Notes: generated by a model not told the origin, from the letters alone. A DNA stretch of 64,000 nt from Paenibacillus gyeongsangnamensis (GCF_027533625.1 NZ_JAQAGZ010000022.1:62001-126000), one strand, 5' to 3'; shown: positions 8,122 through 16,807, numbered from the stretch's first letter. Numbers and translations: made by a program.

Positions 8122-8541
8122 CCTAAATCCCGCGTACGGATCGGGCAGAGTTTTATGCTCCGGGTGGTTTCGTCCGGCCGTGCAGACAACGAAAGAATGG
8201 AGACCGCGGTGAAAGGGAAATCTTTGCTTCAGGGCCGGACCGGCTTGTGACAAGTATGAACGACCCTCCGACCCTGCTTATACACGTTCTGCGCCCCAGC
8301 CTTCTCCGGTAAGGCAAGCGTTAGCCGGTATCCTGCCTGTAAACGGCGGGAAGCCTGCTGACTTTTGGCTCGACAACCCCCCGCCGTCTCCGGGCAGGAG
8401 TTCGGGTGGCTTCTTCCGTTCCTTTGCGGAGCTTGCCCGGGCAAGCCCCTTGGCCATGAAGGAGAATCACGCGTTGATCAGCCGTTAGTGTAATCATAAT
8501 CCATCGTCTCTCAACTCAACTTGGAGGAGGAACTTCAAGCC
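8122..8541 (+). other. Unassigned 420-bp leader region before rsbV
   Basis: No gene could be supported on either strand. The region is GC-rich with several self-complementary pieces, the clearest being the perfect 16-bp palindrome GCTTGCCCGGGCAAGC at 8431-8446. If the promoter at 8067 is real this would be an unusually long structured leader of the sigB operon. It ends with the ribosome site GGAGGAGG at 8523-8530. Confidence 0.4.
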
Positions 8542-8895
8542 ATGGAAAATCAGCAGCAAACCTTTGAAGTATTTTCAAGAAGAATGGACGAAGCCAACGT
8601 CGTATGGCTGCAGGGGGAGCTTGATCTGTCCAAGGTCGCGGTACTCCGAGCCACGTTGGATCCGTTCGTAGCGGATACGAAGCATAAGCTTATCTTGAAC
8701 TTAAAGCATTTACAATATATTGACAGTACCGGTATCGGTGTGATTGTATCGGTATTAAAAGCAAGGGACGTGCTGAAGGCGCCGTTCGGCGTCGAGGATA
8801 TTCCTCCCAAGATCGCTCGCCTGTTCGATTTGACGGGGATCACGCCTTATTTGCAACCGTCCTCCGAGTCCGATGCACGTACCATTCACGGTTAA
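8542..8895 (+). CDS. rsbV: Anti-sigma-B factor antagonist RsbV (STAS domain)
   Basis: 117 residues from ATG 8542, which has GGAGGAGG 11 bases upstream. It is a single STAS domain. The phosphorylation site is visible as YIDSTGIGVIV, with the serine at about residue 62. In the partner-switch, unphosphorylated RsbV binds the kinase RsbW and frees sigma-B; RsbW phosphorylates RsbV to reverse this. First gene of rsbV-rsbW-sigB. The order matches Bacillus, but neither the upstream stressosome genes nor rsbX are present here, so the RsbU/RsbP-type phosphatase must be encoded elsewhere. Confidence 0.93.
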   Translation: MENQQQTFEVFSRRMDEANVVWLQGELDLSKVAVLRATLDPFVADTKHKLILNLKHLQYIDSTGIGVIVSVLKARDVLKAPFGVEDIPPKIARLFDLTGITPYLQPSSESDARTIHG

Positions 8896-8916
8896 GAAAG
8901 GATAGAAGCGAACCAT

Positions 8917-9366
8917 ATGAAACCGGAAACCCATGTTGTTAGTTTGACTGTACCTGCAGAAGCGGAATTCATCGATTTGGTTCGCCTGACCCTATACGGC
9001 ATCAGCTCCAAGCTCGGCTTCTCCTACGAGGAGATCGAAGATATGAAAGTGGCGGTTGCGGAAGCATGCAACAACGTAGTTGTACATGCCTACGAACCGG
9101 GGGCCGCGGGCGAGATGGAGGTTCGGTTCGAACGGGTCGAGGGCGGATTGCGAATTGCGGTGAAGGATCACGGACCGAGTTTTGATTATGAGGAAAAGGC
9201 GCGCCGGGCCGGCTCCCTGCACGATAAGAGCTTGAACGAGATCAATATCGGCGGTCTAGGCATTTACCTGATGCAGGCGCTCATGGACGAGGTGGAGGTT
9301 CGTACGCAAGCGGGTACGGAGGTTCTATTAACCAAGCGATTGAGCAGGAGCGAGGAAATGGTATGA
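8917..9366 (+). CDS. rsbW: Anti-sigma-B factor / serine kinase RsbW
   Basis: 149 residues, a GHKL-type ATPase. The N box EACNNVVVHAY (about residue 47), the G1-type box DHGPSFDY (about 88) and the glycine-rich GGLGIYLMQALMD (about 112) are all present. It binds and inhibits sigma-B and phosphorylates RsbV. It starts 21 bp after rsbV and its last codons overlap the sigB start (GTATGA), so kinase and sigma factor are translationally coupled, as expected for a stoichiometric inhibitor pair. Confidence 0.94.
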   Translation: MKPETHVVSLTVPAEAEFIDLVRLTLYGISSKLGFSYEEIEDMKVAVAEACNNVVVHAYEPGAAGEMEVRFERVEGGLRIAVKDHGPSFDYEEKARRAGSLHDKSLNEINIGGLGIYLMQALMDEVEVRTQAGTEVLLTKRLSRSEEMV

Positions 9367-10148
9367 AAATCAATTCGGAGCGATTTGCGAATGTGAGCCC
9401 TGAGGAGCTCATCGTACAATATCAGCAAACCGGGTGCAACGAGACCGCCACCGTGCTGCTGCAGCAATACGAGCCGATGGTCAAGATGGCCGCCGGCAAG
9501 ATGTCCCGCAATCGCCCCGATTTGTTCGAAGACTTGTATCAGGTAGGGCAAATGTCGGTGCTCAAGCTGCTAAAGCAGTTCGACTTGTCGATCGGCGTTC
9601 AGTTCGAGGCGTATATGATGAAAAGCGTCATCGGACATATGAAAAATTATTTGCGGGACAAATCATGGTATATCCAGGTGCCGCGGCGCATTAAAGAAAA
9701 AGGCAACCAGGTGCAGCAGGTCATCGATCATTTAACGATAAAGCTGGAGCGGTCCCCGAATGTGGATGAAATCGCAGCCGAGATGGAGCTCTCGGTTGAG
9801 GAAACCATCGAAATTTTGGCGGGCCGCGATTATTATCATTATGTGTCGCTCGATACGCCTCTTTCTTCGGAGGATAACGGCTCGACGATCGGCGACGTCA
9901 TCGGCAGCCCGGGCGATGCTTACCTTCAGGTAGAGAATCGGCTGGCGCTGCAGGAGGCGCTGACGCACTTGAAGCCGGAAGAGCAGAAGGTGCTGCAGCT
10001 CGCCTATGTGGAAGGGCAGTCCCAGCGCACGATAGCGCAGCAATTGAACGTATCGCAGATGAGCGTATCCCGGATTCAGAAGCGGGCGCTCGACAAGCTG
10101 AAGACTTATTTCCGCGAACCGGAAGACAGCGCCGGAGCCGGCGGCTGA
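9363..10148 (+). CDS. sigB: RNA polymerase sigma factor SigB
   Basis: 261 residues of the sigma-B/F/G group. Region 2 is seen as YEPMVKMAAGKMSRNRPDLFEDLYQVGQ and FEAYMMKSVIGHMKNYLRD. Region 3 follows with PRRIKEKGNQ. Region 4 at the C-terminus has the helix-turn-helix SQRTIAQQLNVSQMSVSRIQKRALDKL. The ATG overlaps the rsbW stop. It directs transcription of general stress genes from GTTT/GGGTA-type promoters, several candidates of which are present in this window. A terminator follows immediately and no rsbX is found. Confidence 0.93.
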   Translation: MKINSERFANVSPEELIVQYQQTGCNETATVLLQQYEPMVKMAAGKMSRNRPDLFEDLYQVGQMSVLKLLKQFDLSIGVQFEAYMMKSVIGHMKNYLRDKSWYIQVPRRIKEKGNQVQQVIDHLTIKLERSPNVDEIAAEMELSVEETIEILAGRDYYHYVSLDTPLSSEDNGSTIGDVIGSPGDAYLQVENRLALQEALTHLKPEEQKVLQLAYVEGQSQRTIAQQLNVSQMSVSRIQKRALDKLKTYFREPEDSAGAGG

Positions 10149-10173
10149 AGCGTCCCGAGAGGGGCGCTTTTTG
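10149..10173 (+). terminator. Terminator of the sigB operon
   Basis: AAGCGTCCC pairs with GGGGCGCTT (one G-U pair) around GAGA-type loop bases, followed by TTTTT. Confidence 0.85.
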
Positions 10174-10314
10174 CTTATGGCAGGACAAGCTCCGCGGAAG
10201 GCAAGGGGCCGGAAGAATGAAAGGAAGAGTCGCGGCTTCTCTCTTATGTTAATATAAGAAGGTGTGAAGGAAACCGCTGGAAACGTTCATTTTGCCAAAA
10301 GGAGCTGTCATCCC

Positions 10315-11265
10315 TTGAAATTGGATCGTCTGCTGGCCATCACCATGCTGCTGCTGAACCGGGACCGGGTAAGCGCGAAGGAGCTGTCCGACCGCTTCGA
10401 GGTTTCGATGCGAACCATCTATAGAGATCTGGAAACGATCAATATGGCCGGTATTCCGATCGTTTCTTATTCGGGGGCCCAGGGCGGATATGAAATCATG
10501 GACCGGTTCCGGCTGGAGCGGCAGTTTCTCTCGATGGAGGAGCTGCAGTCGATTGTTATCGCGCTCAAGGGCATCCGTTCCGCCCTGGGAGAGGAAGACA
10601 TCGCCTTGCTGCTGGATAAAGTGGGAACGCTGGTCGACCGAACGGACAAGAGCGGCGCATCCGGCCTGAGCGGCCAGCTTCTGGTCGATTTCAATCCGTG
10701 GCAGGGCGGGGAACGGTACAAGGAGAAGCTCTCTATACTGCGCGAGGCGATCCGGGAAAACCGCTTCATCGCGTTTGCTTATACCAGCTCCCAAGGGGAG
10801 GCTTCGGAACGCCGGTGCGAACCGATGGGGCTCGTGCTGAAAGGGTTTGTTTGGTATTTGTACGGCTATTGCTCGCTTCGGGAGGATTTCCGGGTGTTCC
10901 GGTTGTCACGGATCGAGGAACTCCGAATGCTGCAGGACACGTTCGAACGCCGGCCTGAAACGCTGGAGCAGCTGGACTACCGGTGGCGGAGGCAGGAGGC
11001 CCCGCCGGTTTGCGTGAAGCTCGTGCTGGAGTTCCAGCCCGGCGCGAAGGCGAGGGTGCGGGACTATTTTGTCCACGGCGAGATTGTCACCAGGCCGGAC
11101 GGTACGCTGCTCGTGACCGCCCATCAGCCGGAGGAGCCATGGCTTTACTCGATGCTGCTGGGCTACGGGGCCGATGTGCGCATACTGGAGCCCGAATCCG
11201 TAGCACAGGCCGTAAGGGCGAAGGCGGAAGAAGTCGTGAAGCTTTATTCCGGAATCTTGACATAA
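10315..11265 (+). CDS. YafY-type transcriptional regulator (HTH plus WYL domain)
   Basis: 316 residues from the TTG at 10315, which has AAAAGGAG 10 bases upstream; the frame continues upstream to a GTG at 10264 that has no ribosome site. The N-terminal winged helix (LLNRDRVSAKELSDRFEVSMRTIYRDLETI) is HTH_11. The middle holds the WYL domain (FIAFAYTSSQGE, then KGFVWYLYGYCSLREDFRVFRLSRI), which in related proteins senses nucleic acid or small ligands. The C-terminus is a WCX-like extension. It lies 84 bp before a dinB-like gene on the same strand, a common pairing. A short remnant of a second, nearly identical 5' end is found at 29271. Confidence 0.85.
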   Translation: MKLDRLLAITMLLLNRDRVSAKELSDRFEVSMRTIYRDLETINMAGIPIVSYSGAQGGYEIMDRFRLERQFLSMEELQSIVIALKGIRSALGEEDIALLLDKVGTLVDRTDKSGASGLSGQLLVDFNPWQGGERYKEKLSILREAIRENRFIAFAYTSSQGEASERRCEPMGLVLKGFVWYLYGYCSLREDFRVFRLSRIEELRMLQDTFERRPETLEQLDYRWRRQEAPPVCVKLVLEFQPGAKARVRDYFVHGEIVTRPDGTLLVTAHQPEEPWLYSMLLGYGADVRILEPESVAQAVRAKAEEVVKLYSGILT

Positions 11266-11349
11266 GGCTGTCAGGGTAAACTCGGTATAGTCATAGTTGA
11301 AGAGGCGAGACGGCTCGCCGAATACATTCCCAGGAGGCTATGGATACCG

Positions 11350-11856
11350 ATGTTTACTACTGTACAAAGCTTTGTCAGCAGCTGGCGGCATGAATCCGCC
11401 GCCACACAGCGCGTATTGGACGCTTTAACGGACGCGTCGTTTGAGCAGCGCATTGCTCCGAATCACCGGAGCCTGGGGCAGCTCGCCTGGCATATCGCCG
11501 TAACCATCCATGAGATGGTATCGCGCACCGGGCTGGTATTTCCGGGTCCGGAAGGGGATGAGCATACGCCTGCGCCCGCTTCGGCCGCAGCGATTGCAGC
11601 CGTCTACCGGAAGAGCAGCGAGGAGCTGCTGAAGGCGATCCAGGAGCAGTGGAGCGATGAGACGCTGGCCCGTACGACCAATATGTACGGTGAGGTATGG
11701 CCCAATGGCCTGACCCTGCACATTCTCATTCAGCATGAAGTGCATCACCGCGGCCAAATGACCGTGCTGATGCGGCAAGCGGGTCTGCGAGTGCCGGACA
11801 TTTACGGTCCGACGCGAGAGGATTGGCTTGAACGCGGCATGCAGCCGCTGGTGTAA
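11350..11856 (+). CDS. DinB-family protein, copy 1
   Basis: 168 residues, a four-helix DinB/YfiT-like fold. Candidate metal ligands are the His of LAWHIA (about residue 49) and the pair in LIQHEVHHRGQMTVLMRQAG (about residue 125), the standard DinB pattern. Members include thiol transferases (bacillithiol S-transferases) and DNA-damage-inducible proteins; the activity cannot be told from sequence alone. It probably forms a unit with the upstream WYL regulator and ends in a strong terminator. A paralogue with the same length and motif spacing lies at 23212. Confidence 0.85.
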   Translation: MFTTVQSFVSSWRHESAATQRVLDALTDASFEQRIAPNHRSLGQLAWHIAVTIHEMVSRTGLVFPGPEGDEHTPAPASAAAIAAVYRKSSEELLKAIQEQWSDETLARTTNMYGEVWPNGLTLHILIQHEVHHRGQMTVLMRQAGLRVPDIYGPTREDWLERGMQPLV

Positions 11857-11869
11857 TCAAATTTGCGGG

Positions 11870-11918
11870 TCGCCCCCGAAGCTCAGACGAATGTCGGGCT
11901 TGGGGGGCGATTTTTTTT
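11870..11918 (+). terminator. Terminator after dinB copy 1
   Basis: TCGCCCCC (11870-11877) pairs with GGGGGCGA ending at 11910, and eight T follow. The same design (GCCCCCGAAGCTC...) recurs at 22610-22660. Confidence 0.85.
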
Positions 11919-11969
11919 GTGCAGGAAACATCGATTTCAGCTGCTTTATTTTTCGAACCTCACTTCATG

Positions 11970-11998
11970 TTGACAGAAAGGGCGGTAGATTTTATATT
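11970..11998 (+). promoter_or_regulatory. Sigma-A promoter of the M20 amidohydrolase gene
   Basis: TTGACA (11970-11975), exactly 17 bases, TATATT (11993-11998). Start site expected near 12005, inside the operator described next. Confidence 0.75.
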
Positions 11999-12004
11999 TT
12001 AATA

Positions 12005-12032
12005 GGGAATAATTAAGGAAAAATTCCTTTAA
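12005..12032 (+). promoter_or_regulatory. Putative operator shared with the oligopeptide operon
   Basis: Architecture GGGAA-N7-GGAA-N3-TTCC-N2-TAA starting 7 bases after the -10 box. The inner part AAGGAAAAATTCCTT is a perfect palindrome. The identical layout occurs at 14857-14884, again just after a -10 box. A repressor bound here would block initiation. The regulator encoded at 13405-14715 is the natural candidate. Confidence 0.6.
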
Positions 12033-12079
12033 TAAGGTTTCCCGTTTCATTAAGGCTTTAACAGGAGAGGAACACGCGG

Positions 12080-13408
12080 ATGGACATCAGTCGGGAAGTG
12101 CTAGGCATCAAAGGCAAACTCATTCAAAGAAGGCGGGATTTTCACATGTACCCTGAATCGGGTTGGGTGGAATACCGCACGGCGGCGATTGTCGCGGAGG
12201 AATTGAGCAAATGGGGGTACACCGTTTACGTGCGGGAGGAAGCATGCAAATCCGCTTCGCGCATGGGCGTTCCCCATCCCGAAGTGCTGCGGTATCACGA
12301 GAACAGAGCGATTCATGAAGGGGCTGATCCCATCTGGGTAGAGCAGATGAAGGATGGCCATACGGCGGTTGTAGGCGTTATTCGGACGGGAAAACCGGGA
12401 CCTGTCATTGCGCTGCGTTTTGATATCGATTCCAACGACTTGACGGAATGCGCAAGCGATGACCACCGTCCGGTACGGGAAGGGTTCGCTTCCCGCCATC
12501 CGGAGATGATGCATGCCTGCGGGCATGACGGACATGCGGCGATCGGGCTTGGCGTGGCGGAGCTTCTGGCGAAACGGAAGGATCGTCTTGTCGGAGAAAT
12601 TCGCTTGCTGTTCCAGCCTGCGGAGGAAGGAAGCCGAGGCGCCAAAGCGATGGTCGATGCCGGATGGCTCGACGGGGTGGATTATTTTTTCGGCGGTCAC
12701 ATTGCCTTCAAGAGTAAAACGCTCGGCGAAGTCGTGGCGACGGTCGGCGGATTTTTGGCTACGACCAAAATCAATGTCGTTTACACGGGCAAAGCGGCCC
12801 ATGCAGGGGCAGCTCCGGAGGAAGGACGAAACGCTTTGCTTGCTGCTGCTTCCGCAGCTCTGCATTTGAACGGCATCAGCCGTCATGGCGGGGGAGCTAC
12901 CCGGATCAACGTAGGTACGCTCAAAGCCGGTTCGGGCCGCAACGTGGTTGCCGACAAAGCGGTGATGGAGCTGGAGACGCGCGGCGAGACGACGGAGCTG
13001 AACGGTTATATGAAAAGCGAAGCGATCCGCATTATCGAACATGTGGCCCAATTGCACGACGTCTCCTGTCAATGGGAAGTTGTCGGTGAAGCACCGGGGG
13101 CGGAGAGCAGCTCCGGCCTAGTCCCGATCGTCCGACAGGAAGCGGAAAAGATGAGCCATGTGAAGGCGGTTATTCCGCGAATGGACCTCGGCGGCTCGGA
13201 GGACGTCGTCTACATGATGAACCGTGTTCAGGAGCAGGGCGGTCAAGCGACGTACCTTTTATTCGGCTCGCCGCTGAAAGACGGGCATCACCAGGTTCGC
13301 TTCGATTTTGACGAAGAAGTGCTGCTTATCGGAACGGAGCTGCTAGTCAGGCTGACTTTGGTATGTCTAGGAGCGGGCGGAATGGGACGAAAGCGGGACA
13401 TCGATTAG
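12080..13408 (+). CDS. M20-family amidohydrolase (AbgA-like)
   Basis: 442 residues, peptidase M20 / amidohydrolase class, closest in pattern to p-aminobenzoyl-glutamate hydrolase subunit A (AbgA). Visible metal-site motifs are MMHACGHDGHAAIGLG (about residue 148), QPAEEGSRGAKAMVDAG (about 191) and a late His in GHHQVRFDFDEE. The dimerisation insert runs from about 220 to 330. The family cleaves amide bonds of small N-acyl amino acids or peptides, using two metal ions in the cytosol. The start has AGGAGAGG about 10 bases upstream. The operator shared with the peptide transporter operon suggests that it processes an imported acylated peptide or amino acid. Its stop codon overlaps that of the convergent regulator gene. 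Confidence 0.8.
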   Translation: MDISREVLGIKGKLIQRRRDFHMYPESGWVEYRTAAIVAEELSKWGYTVYVREEACKSASRMGVPHPEVLRYHENRAIHEGADPIWVEQMKDGHTAVVGVIRTGKPGPVIALRFDIDSNDLTECASDDHRPVREGFASRHPEMMHACGHDGHAAIGLGVAELLAKRKDRLVGEIRLLFQPAEEGSRGAKAMVDAGWLDGVDYFFGGHIAFKSKTLGEVVATVGGFLATTKINVVYTGKAAHAGAAPEEGRNALLAAASAALHLNGISRHGGGATRINVGTLKAGSGRNVVADKAVMELETRGETTELNGYMKSEAIRIIEHVAQLHDVSCQWEVVGEAPGAESSSGLVPIVRQEAEKMSHVKAVIPRMDLGGSEDVVYMMNRVQEQGGQATYLLFGSPLKDGHHQVRFDFDEEVLLIGTELLVRLTLVCLGAGGMGRKRDID

Positions 13409-14715
13409 AGGAGCTCCTTGATCCGGTATATTTTACGCGGTCTGCCGCGGTTGGTCGGCGCTTCTTCGCCGATAAGCTCGGCAAGGCTGTGTTCTTCCAG
13501 ATCGCCCAGGATGCGGCGCGCGTTCCGCTTGGTCATGCCGAGCCATTCGGCAATGTCAGGGGCGCTGATCGAGTTTTGTCCCAAGTTTTTTTGTACGGAC
13601 AGCAATTTGTTATAGGTTGTGATCGTCACGCCGGCTTTTTTTAATAGCTCGCTCGTCTTGATATCTTCCGTACGATAGTTGAAATTGATGCTTCCCGTCT
13701 GCCGCAAAGGACCCTCGATATCGCCCATATCGTTAACCTGGATGGCGCAAAGATTGCCGGTTTTTTTGGCGTGCTGAAGGGCGATCTGTGCGTTGCGCTC
13801 GGCAGCTAGAGCGGTAACGCCAAAGCCGATGCCGATGTTCGTTTGCAGGTCGGTGATCAATGCGATTTTTTCCAACAGGACGGAAGGGTGTGTGCTCGCA
13901 TCGGCCGATTCGAATGCTCCGCGGGTGGTGAACACGAGATATTTGCCGTTGCCTATGGCGACGAAAGAACCGGACAGCGCCTCCACGTGGTCGAGAATCG
14001 CATCTTGAAACTGCAAGTCGAGACGGAATACATCGTATGAGCTTTTGTTTTGACCGATTAACTTGCCCGGTTCTTCAACATCGATGAGCATGACGGCGAT
14101 TTGCGATTTTTTGAAATGCAGGGTTTCGCCTGCGGTGCTGGCCAAATTCAACATCGAGCGAATGGTCATCCGGTTGGGCGTTATCCGGTACGCGGGTATA
14201 CCTTGTGCCTTCAGTTCCTCGTACACTCCGCGCAAGCAAGTGGCGCAGGCATCGACCTTCCCTTGAGCGAACCGTTCGGAGTGGAAGGCAACCAGCTCTT
14301 CGATCGGTTTGTATCCGGCATACGACAGCAGCTGGATCGAATCGTAAGTCAGGTCAAGCTCCGTGCAGGTTTCGTAAAAATGATGCGGCAAAATCGTATC
14401 AAAGCTAATCCGCCCCAGCTGCAGACGATCGCGGTATACGATTTCCAGCAGCACCTTAGTCAGACTGGATCCGTTCAATTGCGGAAACAGCGCCTTTTGC
14501 TTAATGTTCTGTTCTTGGGCAATGGCATAAGGGGCTTGTCCGGAAAATACCCAGACATCAATATGGCTATCTTCGCGCAGGACGATATCCGGCGTTTCGC
14601 TTACGTTGTTATACACAAACGGGACGATGGTCAACTGGTCTTTGAACTCTTTGCCGATTTCGGTAATCAGTTCGATGGAGTCCTTAGGACCGACGGCTCC
14701 GACTCTAGCAATCAT
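13405..14715 (-). CDS. Transcriptional regulator with cyclase/GGDEF-like middle domain and C-terminal winged helix
   Basis: 436 residues from ATG 14715; a TTG at 14724 is possible but too close to the ribosome site AAAGGAAA. The first ~190 residues resemble a sensory domain (AYAIAQEQNIKQKALFPQLN, then a helical region with TCLRGVYEELKAQGIPAYRI). Residues about 205-335 look like a degenerate nucleotide-cyclase/GGDEF fold: IAVMLIDVEEP, then a segment resembling archaeal GTP cyclohydrolase III (GIGFGVTALAAERNAQIALQHA). The last ~70 residues form a winged helix (PDIAEWLGMTKRNARRILGDLEE). It lies between two targets with matching operators and is convergent with the amidohydrolase. I do not recognise a named family; the ligand is unknown. 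Confidence 0.65.
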   Translation of the reverse strand: MIARVGAVGPKDSIELITEIGKEFKDQLTIVPFVYNNVSETPDIVLREDSHIDVWVFSGQAPYAIAQEQNIKQKALFPQLNGSSLTKVLLEIVYRDRLQLGRISFDTILPHHFYETCTELDLTYDSIQLLSYAGYKPIEELVAFHSERFAQGKVDACATCLRGVYEELKAQGIPAYRITPNRMTIRSMLNLASTAGETLHFKKSQIAVMLIDVEEPGKLIGQNKSSYDVFRLDLQFQDAILDHVEALSGSFVAIGNGKYLVFTTRGAFESADASTHPSVLLEKIALITDLQTNIGIGFGVTALAAERNAQIALQHAKKTGNLCAIQVNDMGDIEGPLRQTGSINFNYRTEDIKTSELLKKAGVTITTYNKLLSVQKNLGQNSISAPDIAEWLGMTKRNARRILGDLEEHSLAELIGEEAPTNRGRPRKIYRIKELL

Positions 14716-14819
14716 AGGGCTCAATTTCCTTTCAATTGTAAAATCCGGACCTATTCCAAATTCTAAGCGGATTCCAAAAATCCTTCTAAAAACGTGGGTT
14801 TAGCCTTTATTATTAATTG

Positions 14820-14849
14820 TTGACACTATCATATCACATGTTTTATAGT
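14820..14849 (+). promoter_or_regulatory. Sigma-A promoter of the oligopeptide operon
   Basis: TTGACA (14820-14825) followed after 18 bases by TATAGT (14844-14849). It leaves a leader of about 270 bases before the lipoprotein gene. Confidence 0.6.
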
Positions 14850-14856
14850 TTATTAA

Positions 14857-14884
14857 GGGAACATAAAGGGAATTTTTCCATTAA
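14857..14884 (+). promoter_or_regulatory. Putative operator of the oligopeptide operon
   Basis: GGGAA-N7-GGAA-N3-TTCC-N2-TAA, the same spacing as at 12005-12032, starting 7 bases after the -10 box. It also lies about 140 bp upstream of the divergent regulator gene, so autoregulation is possible. Confidence 0.6.
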
Positions 14885-15126
14885 AGGGAGGCTATCGTTG
14901 AAGGAGATTTACGGCGAGTTCTTAAGCATTTGAATGAAAGCGATTTCCCGGACATCGTACGGGATGGAACTGACCCTCAAGCCGATATCGCCGGCGACCG
15001 GTCCGATGTACATATTGTGCCAGCGCATAGGCATTCCTTAGGTTTCTGTCGGGGCATATGGCAGACATTACCCGAAGATTTTTCCTAACAAAAATAGATT
15101 TTTTAAATCATGAAGGGGGAACAGAG

Positions 15127-16665
15127 TTGAAGCGTATTGCATTCCTTAGTTTGGCGCTCATTATTGCTCTATCGGTTGTTCTTGCAGGCTGCAGTAAACC
15201 CGCATCCAAAGGCGCAGCCGAGACCAAGGGGAAAGAGAAGGACGGGCAGAAGGTACTGACCATTGCCAGAAGCGGCGATGTACTCGGTTTTGATGTCCAC
15301 AATCACGGCACTACCAGCACGGAATCGGTTCATGTCAACATGTTCAATTATTTGGTGAAAAAGGACCGCGACGGCAAGTTTCAGCCCGATCTGGCCGTTT
15401 CCTGGGAAAACCTAAACCCGACAACGTGGAGATTCAAATTGCGTGAAGGCGTGAAGTTCCATAACGGGGATCCATTTACGGCGGCTGACGTCAAGTATTC
15501 GCTTGAGCGCGTGGCCAAAGATGCCAAGCTGGTCGAGTATGGTAACTACAAGCAAATCAAAGAAGTGAACATCGTCGATGATCGTACAGTCGATGTCATT
15601 ACGAACGAAGCGGAACCGGTCTTGCTTTCGCGCTTGTCTCGTCTCGGCTCCAGCATGCTGCCTTCCAAATACATTAAGGAAAAAGGCTTTGACGAATTTC
15701 TCAAAAATCCCGTGGGAACCGGTCCATACAAATTTTCCGAATGGATTCGGGACGACCGTGTCACTCTCGTAAAAAACAACGATTATTTCGGCGAAAAAGG
15801 AAAATGGGACAAGTTGGTTTTCCGTTCGATTCCCGAGGAAGCAACACGGGTGTCCGAATTGCTGACCGGCGGGGTGGACATGGCGGTTCAAATTCCTCCG
15901 ACGGATATGAAACGGATTAACAACCTTGATTCCACCCAAACGTTATCAGGTCCTAGTACGCGTGTCATGATGCTTGCCCTTCGTACGACAAGCGGTCCGA
16001 CGGCAGACCCGCGGGTTCGCGAAGCCATCGATCTGGCTATTAATAAAAAAGCGCTGATCAGCAGTCTGTTTGAAGGCGATGGCAAAGAAACCTTGACACC
16101 GATTATCCCGGGCATTTTCGGGGCCAAACCGGACTTGTTCGGCAAATCGAACTATAATCCGGAACGGGCCAAGCAATTACTGAAAGAAGCCGGCTACGAG
16201 AAAGGCCTTACGATCAGCTTTACCGGATCGGTAGGCAAATCGTTAAAAGACAAGGAAACGTCGGAATTAATCGCGGCAATGCTTGAAGAAGTGGGAATTA
16301 AGGTAAAGCTGGAAATTTTGGAGAGCAGCAAATTTAACGATAAACGCAATGCGGGCACAACCGGAGACATGTTCCTGGTCGCTTACTCCAATTCCATGTT
16401 CGATGCTGCGCTGCTATATAAACGTCTGAATCCGGATACGGGATACAACAATCCTGAAGTGACGAAGCTGTTAAGCGACGCGGAGAAGAATATGAATCCC
16501 GGGGAGCGGGAAAAGAATTATCAGCAAGTGCAAGACATCCTAGCGAAAGAACGTCCTCAAATTTATTTGCTGCAATTGGGCGCTAATTACGGGATCAACA
16601 AACGCATAAACTTTACTCCAAGAATCGACGAAATTACATATGCGGATGAAATCACCTTGAAATAG
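15127..16665 (+). CDS. Oligopeptide/dipeptide-binding lipoprotein (OppA/DppA type)
   Basis: 512 residues from the TTG at 15127, which has AAGGGGGA 6 bases upstream; the frame is open 23 codons further without a ribosome site. The signal peptide ends in a VVLAGC lipobox, so the protein is lipid-anchored. The mature part is SBP_bac_5: WENLNPTTWRFKLREGVKFHNGDPFTAADVKYSLER is the classic signature, and GTGPYKFSEW and ADPRVREAIDLAINKKALI follow. It captures peptides or related solutes for the permeases encoded next. A hairpin directly downstream probably reduces read-through and explains the higher level usually needed for binding protein. The operon has a shared operator with the M20 gene. Confidence 0.92.
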   Translation: MKRIAFLSLALIIALSVVLAGCSKPASKGAAETKGKEKDGQKVLTIARSGDVLGFDVHNHGTTSTESVHVNMFNYLVKKDRDGKFQPDLAVSWENLNPTTWRFKLREGVKFHNGDPFTAADVKYSLERVAKDAKLVEYGNYKQIKEVNIVDDRTVDVITNEAEPVLLSRLSRLGSSMLPSKYIKEKGFDEFLKNPVGTGPYKFSEWIRDDRVTLVKNNDYFGEKGKWDKLVFRSIPEEATRVSELLTGGVDMAVQIPPTDMKRINNLDSTQTLSGPSTRVMMLALRTTSGPTADPRVREAIDLAINKKALISSLFEGDGKETLTPIIPGIFGAKPDLFGKSNYNPERAKQLLKEAGYEKGLTISFTGSVGKSLKDKETSELIAAMLEEVGIKVKLEILESSKFNDKRNAGTTGDMFLVAYSNSMFDAALLYKRLNPDTGYNNPEVTKLLSDAEKNMNPGEREKNYQQVQDILAKERPQIYLLQLGANYGINKRINFTPRIDEITYADEITLK

Positions 16666-16684
16666 GCCTAAACGCAATTCACAC

Positions 16685-16709
16685 AAGGGCCTCCGAAGGG
16701 GCCCTTTTC
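16685..16709 (+). terminator. Intra-operon attenuator after the binding protein
   Basis: AAGGGCC pairs with GGGCCCTT around TCCGAA, followed by a short T-run, 20 bp after the stop and 100 bp before the permease gene. Confidence 0.65.
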
Positions 16710-16807
16710 TCCCGCATAAAAAGATTTAAGTTCGCTAAAGCGATAAAGCGCAGCGAAGGCCATTCCTACCTGCGATACTCATTCCATATTAACCTGGGAG
16801 GTAGCCC

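Noticed and set aside
14909..15028. 39-codon minus-strand frame in the leader of the peptide operon (reads MRWHNMYIGPVAGDIG...)
   Set aside because: Weak ribosome site, overlaps the leader of a clearly transcribed operon on the other strand, and no recognised homologue. Kept only as a possibility.
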